A stretch of DNA of 64,000 nt from AP-15 sp963702685 (GTDB lineage Bacteria > Pseudomonadota > Alphaproteobacteria > ATCC43930 > CGMCC-115725), in assembly GCA_963702685.1 (NCBI GenBank), contig CAVPDQ010000010.1, forward strand, positions 1 to 64,000, given 5' to 3'. The position numbers and the translations under genes are program-made. Positions 54,087-62,161 of this stretch are shown here, one piece after another. The notes beneath the pieces were generated by a model. The model saw nothing but the letters and a program-made list of their open reading frames with translations, had not been told where the DNA came from and did not search any database. Position 1 is the stretch's first letter. The number at the start of each line of letters is the position of its first letter.

Positions 54087-54196
54087 CGACGGGTCGTGGC
54101 CCTTGACCAAGCTCGAAGGCGGTTCAATTACATCAAGGCCGCAAACTCGGCCAGCCCGCGCCGGGAGCGCGCGGCAGTTGGGCGCAGGTGCGCGTT

Positions 54197-54960
54197 TCAC
54201 GCCGTCGGCGCGGCCTGCCCGGGCGGGGCCATCTTCTGGATCGGGTCGAGCGCCGCCTGGATCGCGTCGGCGACGGCGAGATGCGCCGGGTTGTCCATGC
54301 TGAAGCGCTCCTCCGTGGCCAGCAGCAGCAGCCCGCCGCCCGCGACCGGTTCGACGACCGCCGCCGGCGGCGGGGTGATCAGGCTCGCATATTGCGCCGC
54401 CAGATAGGTCATCCACCCACTGCGGAACAACGGATAGTGCCGATCGCCGAACAACCGGTCCCAATAGCTCCAGCACACCAGGTTGCCGCGATCCGGCTCC
54501 CACGCCGCAATCAGGCTGAGCATCGCCGGCTTCAAGGCGCCGACGCTCGTCAGGTCCGCATTCCCCGCGCTTGCGGCGCCCAGTTCGAGTCGGCCGAATT
54601 CGGAAAGGGCCTATTGCTGGCAAAAGCTCCCGGCCAGAGGCTCAGTGATGCCCCATAGGGAGGATCGCGCCCATTCCACGCGGCCACTGAATAGCCCAGC
54701 TCCGGCCATGGCTCGCGCGGCACCTCCTTGTACTGCCGGCCCTTCTCAAATACGGTGATCAACTCGTCGATGTCGGGCGGCATCGCCCACGCCGGTTTGT
54801 CGGCAGCAGCGCGGGATTTCGCCTGCTTGTTCCAGCGTGCGAATGCCGGATGGGCGTCGGCGAGGCCCTCCAGCATGCGGGCAAGGCGCCGCGCACAGGA
54901 TTGCCTGCTTTCCGGGCGATCTCGCCAGTGCACGTGCAGCTTGTACGCCTCGGAAGCCAT
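54197..54960 (-). CDS. Imm52-like immunity protein (one frame break)
   Basis: The roughly 250-residue product starts MASEAYKLHVHWRDRPESRQ, has KPAWAMPPDIDELITVFEKG and LGYSVAAWNGRDPP, and after a frame break near 54600 continues with LKPAMLSLIAAWEPDRGNLV and GDRHYPLFRSGWMTYLAA. This pattern fits the Imm52 family of immunity proteins, which I recall as partners of Tox-REase-5 nucleases. AGG stands before the ATG at 54960. It lies directly downstream of the toxin gene, the normal toxin-immunity order. The frame break may be an error or real decay. Confidence 0.65.
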
Positions 54961-55071
54961 GATCACCTCGCAGGAGTGTATCTTACATCGATATTCGCCA
55001 GGCCCTCCTGTTCAGCATATCTTCTAAAGTATCGCGCAACTGCCGGTTCGGCGAAATGCCACTCGACATTT

Positions 55072-55773
55072 CTACCCGACCGACCACTTTCGCTTAGACT
55101 CTTTCATCTGATGCTCGATGGGCCGGACCCCGGTATACCACTCCTGCCAGGTCTCTGGCCCGATCATTTTGTTGGCGTAGCCGGGGCCCTTGGCTTCGAG
55201 CATGGTGCCGTCTTCCTCGCGGCAGCCGTCGAAGCGGACGTTGTTGAGCTTGACTTCAAAGCCGCGCGGCAGACGGGCGATCTGCTCCTGGTAAGCGAGC
55301 GAACGCTGCGGAGCGGCCGGTGACGTCCTCCTCGCTCCGGTCGGGACAAAGCTTCGGCTGATCGCGTTCGCTTGCCGCGGAGCAAGCGCCACGGAGCCGG
55401 TCCGTCCGAGCGGGGCCGGCAATGCGTCTGGATCGACCACGACAGTGGGGCCGAGGCTGCGCCCGATGACCCGGCCGGCGCCATCGTGGAACAGGCCGTC
55501 GGGCGCGAGATGACCTGAGACGATCGGCTGACCGCCGGCGTCGCCCTGGCGGTAGAGGTCGAGGACGCCGGTGTCGCGGTCGTAGCGCCAGGAGAGGTCC
55601 GGCCGGCCGGGGAGCGTGCCTTCGGTGACCAGGCTGCGGTTGGTCGGCAGGAACAGGACGCCGAGAAAGGCGACGGGTCCGGCCATGCCGGCGGCGAAAT
55701 CGGCGAGGCTGGCAAGCGCGGCACGGCCCAGCGGACCGAAGATTGATGTGGCTTCGGCCGCGGCCTCCGCCAT
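55072..55773 (-). CDS. Polymorphic toxin with C-terminal Tox-REase-5-like nuclease domain
   Basis: The 233-residue frame has an N-terminal hydrophobic alanine-rich stretch (ALASLADFAAGMAGPVAFLG), a middle region with beta-strand character (LSWRYDRDTGVLDLYRQGDA), and a C-terminal nuclease fold: YQEQIARLPRGFEVKLNNVR, then FDG and LEAKGPGY, the pattern of Tox-REase-5. Acidic FDG and the LEAK lysine are candidate catalytic residues. The ATG at 55773 is the first in frame, but a different frame upstream (VEPRDDHGRWTDE) suggests a longer N terminus lost by a frame break near 55800. The immunity gene follows 111 bases downstream. Confidence 0.65.
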   Translation of the reverse strand: MAEAAAEATSIFGPLGRAALASLADFAAGMAGPVAFLGVLFLPTNRSLVTEGTLPGRPDLSWRYDRDTGVLDLYRQGDAGGQPIVSGHLAPDGLFHDGAGRVIGRSLGPTVVVDPDALPAPLGRTGSVALAPRQANAISRSFVPTGARRTSPAAPQRSLAYQEQIARLPRGFEVKLNNVRFDGCREEDGTMLEAKGPGYANKMIGPETWQEWYTGVRPIEHQMKESKRKWSVG

Positions 55774-55799
55774 CGTTGCGCCGACCGGAGCCGCGAGCG

Positions 55800-55959
55800 G
55801 GACCGCACTCTCCCTCGCACGCCTCGTCGGTCCAGCGGCCGTGGTCGTCGCGCGGCTCGACCGCCGCCGGCGGCGGTGTGATCAGGCTCGCATATTGCGC
55901 CGCCAGATAAGTCATCCACCCGCTGCGGAACAGCGGATAATGCCGGTCGCCGAACAACG
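55800..55959 (-). pseudogene. Duplicate Imm52 fragment fused ahead of the toxin gene
   Basis: On the minus strand 55858-55959 repeats about 100 bases of the immunity gene (54355-54457), coding GDRHYPLFRSGWMTYLAA and QYASLITPPPAAV. It then runs into PRDDHGRWTDEA, which fits a toxin N terminus. It is a displaced 3' piece of an immunity gene, joined to the toxin by recombination. Confidence 0.6.
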
Positions 55960-56017
55960 GCGTGGTCGTTGCCAGATTTTCGGCAGATCATGCGGATCAG
56001 ACATCCCCGGAAGTGGT

Positions 56018-57253
56018 TCAGGCGGGATCGGGTGGCTCGATCGGCCCGGAGGCGCCGAACGGATCGTGGGCGAGCGCTGCCGCCTGCGGCGCCAAAATTT
56101 CAAACGGCCGCTCCAGGTGCCGCGGCGATGGCGTGGTGAAGCTCCTGCCCGCGGCAAGGAAAGCCAGCAGGAGTGTCGCGGCGGCCATAAAGTAGAGCAC
56201 GCCGTCGATGCTGAAGCTCGCCTTCAGGCTCGCCCCGATCAGCGGCCCGGCGATGGAGCCGAGCCCGCTCAGCAAGACGAGCCCTCCGCTTACCGCTACC
56301 ACCCGGTCGGCCGGCATGTGGTCGTGCGCGTGGGCGACGCAAACCGGGTAAAGGGTCGACATAAAACCGCCGAGCAGCGCCGCGGCGGGCAGGACAATCG
56401 GCAGCGAATGCGGCAGATGGACCAAAGCGATCGCGGCACCGGCAAAGCCGAGGCCCAACGCGGCCAGCACGACGCGCCGGTCGAAGCGATCCGACAGCCG
56501 GCCGATCGGCACCTGAAACCCCAGCCCGCCGAGCACAGCGACAAGCATGAAGAGCGCAATCGTCGATCGCGCGATGCCCTCGCCCTGCATCCACGCCGGA
56601 ACGAGCGCATAGAACGAGCCGCTGACAAGCCCGCTCAGCACGCAGCCGACGACCGCGATGGGGGCGGCGCGGGCAAGCTGACCGTAACCCAGCGCCGCCG
56701 CTGCGGCCACCCGTGGCGGCTCGGCCCGGGTCGTGCTTACGATGACCAGCGCGACCGCAAACAGGGCGGCGATCAAATTAAAAGGCGCCGACGTCTCGAT
56801 ATCGGCCCGGGCGATCAGAAGCTGTCCCAGCGCGAGGGCGACAAACGTGCCGAGCATATAGAGCGAAAACACCCGCCCGCGTTCCTCGGACCGGGCCTTG
56901 GCATTGAGCCAGCTCTCGGTGGTGATGAAAACGCCGGCGCAGCCAAAGCCGACGACCGCGCGCAGAACGATCCAGGGCACCGGGCCGATCAGCAGCGGCA
57001 TGGCTGCCGTCGCGGCGACCGCCATCCCGGCGAAAGCGGCATAGGCGCGGATGTGCCCGACCCGCTCGATGATGCGTCCGGTGCGCAGCGCACCCAGCGT
57101 AAAGCCGGCAAAATAGCTGCTGAGCACAAGACCGGCCATCGCCGCCTCGAAATCCTCGATCGCCACGCGCAGGGAGATCAAGGTGCCAAAGAAGCCGTTG
57201 GCCAGCTGGATCGCGCTCGTGGCAAGTATCAGCGTCCCGATCTGCGCGCGCAT
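56018..57253 (-). CDS. Major facilitator superfamily transporter (YcaD-like)
   Basis: The 411-residue protein has about twelve hydrophobic helices in two halves and the loop motif GALRTGRIIERVGHIRAYA between helices 2 and 3. The second half has the repeated motif GRLSDRFDRRVVLAALGLG. Some C-terminal helices carry SGLGSIAGPLIGASL. The family resembles YcaD-like and other proton-coupled exporters; the substrate is not evident. The gene ends just before the immunity fragment and is divergent from no obvious regulator. Confidence 0.87.
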   Translation of the reverse strand: MRAQIGTLILATSAIQLANGFFGTLISLRVAIEDFEAAMAGLVLSSYFAGFTLGALRTGRIIERVGHIRAYAAFAGMAVAATAAMPLLIGPVPWIVLRAVVGFGCAGVFITTESWLNAKARSEERGRVFSLYMLGTFVALALGQLLIARADIETSAPFNLIAALFAVALVIVSTTRAEPPRVAAAAALGYGQLARAAPIAVVGCVLSGLVSGSFYALVPAWMQGEGIARSTIALFMLVAVLGGLGFQVPIGRLSDRFDRRVVLAALGLGFAGAAIALVHLPHSLPIVLPAAALLGGFMSTLYPVCVAHAHDHMPADRVVAVSGGLVLLSGLGSIAGPLIGASLKASFSIDGVLYFMAAATLLLAFLAAGRSFTTPSPRHLERPFEILAPQAAALAHDPFGASGPIEPPDPA

Positions 57254-57503
57254 CGACCCGCTCGAATCGCATTGGCACTCCTCGCTTCCGACGATTGTTC
57301 AGGCGCCCGGGCGCAGCCGCACCCGCATCATTGTCAGGATCCTGGATCGGCCGCGGAGATCGGCCGGTTCCGCATTTCTCCGCTGCGGCCCTCTTTGTCG
57401 AACGGCTCTCGGAGGCCGGTCGATCCCGGTCCTTCGCTTCCGCAGCTCGCCTGCACCAGCAACAGCGGGGGGTCGCTCGGCAAGGGGCAAATTTCGGCTG
57501 CGG

Positions 57504-59864
57504 TCACGGCCTCTTTGCAGCGGGGACCAAATCAAGGGTGGAAACCGCGGCAGTATGACCGGGGGTGAGCGGGCGGAAATCGCGCCAGCGTTGCACCAGA
57601 TCGGCGTAATGCGGGGAGAGCGGGTTGCCGGATTGGCCGGGGGTGACGACCATTTGCGAGTTGGCGGGCGAAGCGAGATCGGTGACGATGCGCAAGCCGG
57701 CGCCGAAATCCTGCTCGAAAGGATGCGCCTCGCTGCGGATCGTGCTCGGCCCCCGGTTGACCGTGTCGTAGGCGCCGGGGGTCGGGATCGAGACCTCGAA
57801 CCAGTCGCGCAGCACCGGGATGCGGCTCAGCACCGGGTTGGCAAAAACCGCGACATGCGCCCGGCCCCAGCGCCAGTTCTCCATGTCGTTCCCGTATTCG
57901 CGGCGCAGCTGCGACAAGGCAGCGGCGAGCGATTGCTGGAGTCGCTTGGCGCAGGTCCAGCTCCCGGGATGCTTCGGGTCGTCGCACCAATCGGGGCGGG
58001 TGGTCAGGATCGCCTCCATCACCTGGGGCTTCAGGTCCCAATAGCCGGCGACAGCATCGCCAAAGCGGCCGAACAGCACCGAACGGCTGAATTCGCGCAG
58101 CCAGGCGGTGAACAGCAGCGGCTCCGCCTTGTCGCGGCTCATATGGAAATTCCAGCGCTGCAGACGCCGGACCGCTTCGCGCGACGCCTTGTCTTGCGGC
58201 GTGATGCGGGTCATCAGCGGCACCAGGCGTTTGGCCATCAGCGAAAATGTGTCGGCCTGGATCGCCGCGCTCGCCTCCTGGCTCTGCGCCGGGGTCAGGT
58301 CGAGCAAGGCGCCGATGCGCTCGGCGCGGTTCGGCAGGTCCCAGTCGCGGCTGATGAAATAGGGATAGCTGTCGGGCACGATCTTGTTGTTGGCGCTGAC
58401 AAAACGGCCTGTGGCCGGGTTTGTGCCGGTCGGCAATTTGTCGAACGGAATAAATCCCTGCCAATCGTAGTCGCCGGTCCACCCCGGCGCCGGCATCCAC
58501 CCCTCGCCCTTTTTGCGGATCGGCACGAGCCCCGCCGCGATAAAGCCGATGGTGCCGTCCGCATCGGCATAGACGACGTTTTGCGGCGGCCCGACAAAGC
58601 CTTGCCAAGCGGCCCGGAAGCTCGGCCAGTCGGCGGCCCGATCGACCCGCCACAGCGCCTCGGCGCTCTTGTCCTCGGGTGTCGCAAAGGTGGCCGAGAG
58701 CGCCAGCACATAGCCCTGACCGGCCGAGCCCGGTGGCAAGACGTCGGACAATACCGGGCCGTGCCGCGTGCTGCGCACGGTGAATTCGACCGGTGCCGCG
58801 CCGCGCACCAGGATTTTTTCCCGCCGGACCGCAAAGGGCGCGCTGCCTTGCGGCGTCAGATAACGGCCGGGATCGGCGGGGTCGATCTTCTCGACAAACA
58901 AATCCTCGACATCGGCGGTGGTGGTCGTAAAGCCCCAGGCGATCCGGTCGTTGTGGCCGATGATGACGAGCGGCACGCCGGCCGCGGTGGCGCCGGCGAT
59001 CGTGCGGCCCGGTGTTTTCACGCGGGCGAGGTACCACACACCGGGCGCGCCAAAGGCGAGATGCGGATCGTTCGCCAGGACCGGCTTGCCGCTCGTGCTG
59101 TGCCGGCCGTCCACGACCCAATTGTTCGAGGCGTAATGCGGGCCGACCGCGGATGGCAGCGTGTCGTAAAGGCGGCCGAGGCCGAGCTGGCGGTAGATTG
59201 GCAGCATCGCCGCCAAGGTCGTCGGCGCGTCTTTCGGATATTCGGGATAAAGAAAGGCGAGGTCGGCAGCCGGGATCGAGCGGGCGAGCCAGGCGCGCAA
59301 CAGCTCGCCGCGGTAGTTGCCGTCGAGCCGCAGCGCCATCAATTTGCCCCACAGCAGGCTCGCGGCCTCGGTCCACGGCTCCGGGCGAAAGCGCAGCAGC
59401 AGGAATTCCGGCGGCAAGGCACCGCGACGCGACGCGAGAAAGGCGTTCACCCCGGCGGCGTAAGCCTGGAGCGCGCGGTTCACTTCCGGCGACAAAAACG
59501 GGATCGCTGCCTCGGCGGCGCGGGCAAGGCCCAACACGCGCATTTCCTTATCGACCGGCACCGCGTCCGGCCCGAAGATTTCGGCGAGCCGCCCTTCGGC
59601 ATAGCGCCGCTGCAATTCCATTTGAAAGAGCCGGTCCTGGGCATGGACAAAGCCGAGGCCGAAGGCGGCATCATCGTCGTCCCGCGCGATTATCGTCGGG
59701 ATGCCGTCGGCGTCGCGCTCGATGCGGATCTCCGCCTTCGGCCCGGCCACCACCAGCCGCCCCTCGGTCGGCGGCAACGACGACAGCAGATAGAGGTAGA
59801 CGCCGCCGGCCAGGACCAGCACCACAGCGAACAGACAAACAATGATCCTTACCGCAATTCGCAT
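57504..59864 (-). CDS. Penicillin acylase family N-terminal nucleophile hydrolase
   Basis: The 786-residue precursor has an N-terminal signal or anchor (IIVCLFAVVLVLAGGVYLYL) and is expected in the periplasm. The A-chain contains IERDADGIPTIIARDDDDAA and FVHAQDRLFQMELQRR. A spacer follows, and the new N-terminal serine after self-cleavage lies in ASNNWVVDGRHS. The B-chain shows GHNDRIAWGFTTT and later motifs. Substrates may be acyl-homoserine lactones or beta-lactams; AHL acylases are relatives. The ATG at 59864 has GGAG close upstream and is chosen over 59897. Confidence 0.9.
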   Translation of the reverse strand: MRIAVRIIVCLFAVVLVLAGGVYLYLLSSLPPTEGRLVVAGPKAEIRIERDADGIPTIIARDDDDAAFGLGFVHAQDRLFQMELQRRYAEGRLAEIFGPDAVPVDKEMRVLGLARAAEAAIPFLSPEVNRALQAYAAGVNAFLASRRGALPPEFLLLRFRPEPWTEAASLLWGKLMALRLDGNYRGELLRAWLARSIPAADLAFLYPEYPKDAPTTLAAMLPIYRQLGLGRLYDTLPSAVGPHYASNNWVVDGRHSTSGKPVLANDPHLAFGAPGVWYLARVKTPGRTIAGATAAGVPLVIIGHNDRIAWGFTTTTADVEDLFVEKIDPADPGRYLTPQGSAPFAVRREKILVRGAAPVEFTVRSTRHGPVLSDVLPPGSAGQGYVLALSATFATPEDKSAEALWRVDRAADWPSFRAAWQGFVGPPQNVVYADADGTIGFIAAGLVPIRKKGEGWMPAPGWTGDYDWQGFIPFDKLPTGTNPATGRFVSANNKIVPDSYPYFISRDWDLPNRAERIGALLDLTPAQSQEASAAIQADTFSLMAKRLVPLMTRITPQDKASREAVRRLQRWNFHMSRDKAEPLLFTAWLREFSRSVLFGRFGDAVAGYWDLKPQVMEAILTTRPDWCDDPKHPGSWTCAKRLQQSLAAALSQLRREYGNDMENWRWGRAHVAVFANPVLSRIPVLRDWFEVSIPTPGAYDTVNRGPSTIRSEAHPFEQDFGAGLRIVTDLASPANSQMVVTPGQSGNPLSPHYADLVQRWRDFRPLTPGHTAAVSTLDLVPAAKRP

Positions 59865-59917
59865 AGCTCCGCGGGTCACCGGTTCTCGCAACTGCATTTG
59901 TTACGGGCGGTTGCGTG

Positions 59918-60301
59918 TCAGGTCAGCAGCTCGATGACACGGTCAACGAAATGCTGGGCGGTCTCGATCGCCGCAGCGGCGCGGTCGAGCGACACGCCCG
60001 TGTCGGGTCCGACATCGTAATCGGCAATCGATTTGATATCGTAGCCCTCAGCCAGAAATTGTCGCAGCTCGATCCCGATCCGGGGCTCAGCGCCGGTGAG
60101 CCGGGCAAATTGCGCGTGAACGCCGCGGTGGGTTTTGGCATCCCTGCCCGTGCGCTCCGAGATCAAAGCCTGCGCCGCGTGAAAGGCTCCGAGATAGGCG
60201 TTGCGACCGGCGTCTTCGCCGACTCCGGCGGCAAGAATGGTTCGCGCGTTGGTCAAGCACTGTCGCGCCTTGTCGAGATGCGCTTCGGCTTCCGGCGTCA
60301 A
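59918..60301 (-). CDS. HEPN-domain protein (toxin of MNT-HEPN pair)
   Basis: The 127-residue helical protein starts TPEAEAHLDKARQCLTNA and has the HEPN blocks RNAYLGAFHAAQALIS and RDAKTH, the latter of the form RX4H seen in HEPN ribonucleases. It begins with a TTG at 60301 that overlaps the stop of the nucleotidyltransferase gene by 4 bases. MNT-HEPN pairs act as toxin-antitoxin modules in which the MNT protein modifies and silences the HEPN RNase. The activity of this variant is not proven by sequence. Confidence 0.75.
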   Translation of the reverse strand: MTPEAEAHLDKARQCLTNARTILAAGVGEDAGRNAYLGAFHAAQALISERTGRDAKTHRGVHAQFARLTGAEPRIGIELRQFLAEGYDIKSIADYDVGPDTGVSLDRAAAAIETAQHFVDRVIELLT

Positions 60302-60648
60302 AGATCGATGCCTTCGCGACGAATCTCCCGCATCAACGGGGTGCGGTTTTTATAGGCGCCGGGCCCGTATGGCATCGCGTGGATAAAGGCGCCGTCCTCG
60401 TAAAGGATGTCGGTGACGAGCGGCACGATGCGGTCGATTTCCTGCCAGCGATCGGTGAAGTTTTCGAGGAACACCGCCACGTCGTAATCGGAATCCTCAT
60501 GCGCATCGCCGCGGGCGCGTGAGCCGAACAGCACCACCCGCTCGATGCGGTCGCCATAGAGCGCGTCGAGCGCAGCGCGTAAGCGTTTCAGGACCGGATC
60601 GGCGGCAAGGTCGGGCATCGGCGCAAGAATATCATGATCCTGCGCCAC
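60298..60648 (-). CDS. MNT-type nucleotidyltransferase (antitoxin partner)
   Basis: The protein of about 116 residues shows the minimal nucleotidyltransferase motif VVLFGSRARGDAHEDSDYDV, with the GS and the two metal-binding aspartates. It has a C-terminal helical end (LMREIRREGIDL). Family members transfer AMP to a tyrosine in the paired HEPN toxin. The start is GTG at 60648; an ATG at 60618 is an alternative giving a shorter protein. The stop overlaps the HEPN start by 4 bases. Confidence 0.8.
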   Translation of the reverse strand: MAQDHDILAPMPDLAADPVLKRLRAALDALYGDRIERVVLFGSRARGDAHEDSDYDVAVFLENFTDRWQEIDRIVPLVTDILYEDGAFIHAMPYGPGAYKNRTPLMREIRREGIDL

Positions 60649-60682
60649 ACGTCCGATCCGGCAAGAACGCGGCCGATAATTC

Positions 60683-61834
60683 TCAGAAGCCCAATTCGCG
60701 CAGGATCGAGTCGCGGTCGGCGTCGAGGCCGGGGGCGGGCGCGCGGGTCGGCGGGTCGGCGAAGCCCGACATTTTCATCGGGTTGCCGGCGAGCTTCAGG
60801 GACCCCAGCACCGGGTCATCGACGGCGACCAGCATGTTGCGCGCCGCCGTTTGCGGGTGGGCCAGCGCCTGGGCGACATTGTTGACGGGGCCGCACGGCA
60901 CCCCCGCCGCCTCCAGCACGTCGATCCAGTGGGTCGTATCGGCACCGCGCAAGACCGCCTCGATCTCGCTCTTCAGCGCCTGCTGGTGCTGGTTGCGCAG
61001 CGGGTTTGTCTTATAGCGCGCATCCTCGGCGAGCTCGGGCCGGCCGAGGGCGGCGGCGAGCTTGACAAAGAGGGCGTCGTTGCCGGCGGCGATGATGATG
61101 TTGCCGTCCTTGGTGGCGAACGCCTCGAAGGGCGTGATCGACGGGTGGCGCGCCCCCATCGGGCCGGGGATTTCGCCGGTCGTCGTGTAGCGCATGATGG
61201 CGTTTTCGAGGAGGGCGAGCTGGCAGTCGAAGAGGGCGACATCGACCTTTTGCGCCTCGCCGGTGCGCTCGCGGTGGAGGAGGGCGGCGTTCAGCGCCAC
61301 CGCGGTGAAGAGCCCGCCGCCGAGATCGCCGATCGAGGTGCCGATCCGGGTCAACGGCATGCCGGGATGCCCGGTGATGCTCATGACCCCGCCCAGCCCC
61401 TGCACCACCATGTCATAGGCCGGATAGTGCGAATAGGGACCGCTGTGGCCAAAGCCCGAGGCGGCGGCGTAGACGAGCCGCGGATAGCGCGGATGCAATG
61501 TCTCCCAGCCATAGCCGAGCTTTTCCATCGTGCCCGGGCGGAAGTTCTCGACGAGCGCGTCGGCCTTGTCCAAGAGCCGCTCGAAAATGTCGCGGCCTTC
61601 CTCTGATTTGAGGTCGAGCGCGATCGATTCCTTGCCGCGGTTGACCGAGGCGAAATAGGCCGACTGGCCGTTCTTGAAAGGCCCGTATTGGCGCGCGTCG
61701 TCGCCCCCTCCCGGCGGCTCGACCTTGATCACCCGCGCCCCGAGCTCGGCCAAGAGCAACGTGCAGTAGGGACCCGCCAATATGCGCGACAGATCGACGA
61801 TGGTGATGCCGGAGAGCGGCCCCTTTTGCGCCAT
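60683..61834 (-). CDS. Class III CoA-transferase (CaiB/BaiF family)
   Basis: The 383-residue enzyme starts GITIVDLSRILAGPYCTLLL and has VIKVEPPGGGDDARQYGP, SVNRGKESIALDLKSEEG and the catalytic aspartate in SHYPAYDMVVQGLGGVMS. Family III enzymes move CoA between carboxylates such as formate/oxalate or carnitine. It is divergent from the ThDP enzyme at 62162, which invites comparison with the formyl-CoA transferase/oxalyl-CoA decarboxylase pair, but that enzyme does not clearly match an oxalyl-CoA decarboxylase. The substrate stays open. Confidence 0.9.
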   Translation of the reverse strand: MAQKGPLSGITIVDLSRILAGPYCTLLLAELGARVIKVEPPGGGDDARQYGPFKNGQSAYFASVNRGKESIALDLKSEEGRDIFERLLDKADALVENFRPGTMEKLGYGWETLHPRYPRLVYAAASGFGHSGPYSHYPAYDMVVQGLGGVMSITGHPGMPLTRIGTSIGDLGGGLFTAVALNAALLHRERTGEAQKVDVALFDCQLALLENAIMRYTTTGEIPGPMGARHPSITPFEAFATKDGNIIIAAGNDALFVKLAAALGRPELAEDARYKTNPLRNQHQQALKSEIEAVLRGADTTHWIDVLEAAGVPCGPVNNVAQALAHPQTAARNMLVAVDDPVLGSLKLAGNPMKMSGFADPPTRAPAPGLDADRDSILRELGF

Positions 61835-62161
61835 TCGAAACAATCCTTTCGCACCGCGGACCGCCGTCAATAGCGCAAGCCGACGCATCGCCGCAACCGG
61901 GGGCCGGGACCCATCGTGGCTGCATCGAGGCTGTGCCTGCTTCGAGACGCGCCCGCCGGGCGCTCCTCAGCATGAGGAAAGCTTTTGATGGCATTGAGGA
62001 AATTCCTCATCCCCGGCCTGCGCCGGGGCAGGTGCCGAGGAAGCTGCAAAGCAGCTGTCTCGAAGGAGGGAAACGGCACGCGGCTGATCATTGTAGATTG
62101 TATGCTTCGTGCGCCCACACGGCGGCTGACGGCTCGGCGCCATGCAAAGGAGACCACATCC
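61835..62161. repeat. Divergent promoter gap with R2 repeats (61938-62068) and TAGATTGTAT motif
   Basis: An R2 pair (CTTCGAGACGCGCCCGCCGG, CGCTCCTCAGCATGAGG, then GAAGCTGCAAAGCAGC near 62040) lies between the two divergent genes. TGTAGATTGTATGCT stands at 62092-62106, closest to the ThDP gene. AGGAGA at about 62148-62153 is its ribosome binding site. Confidence 0.6.
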
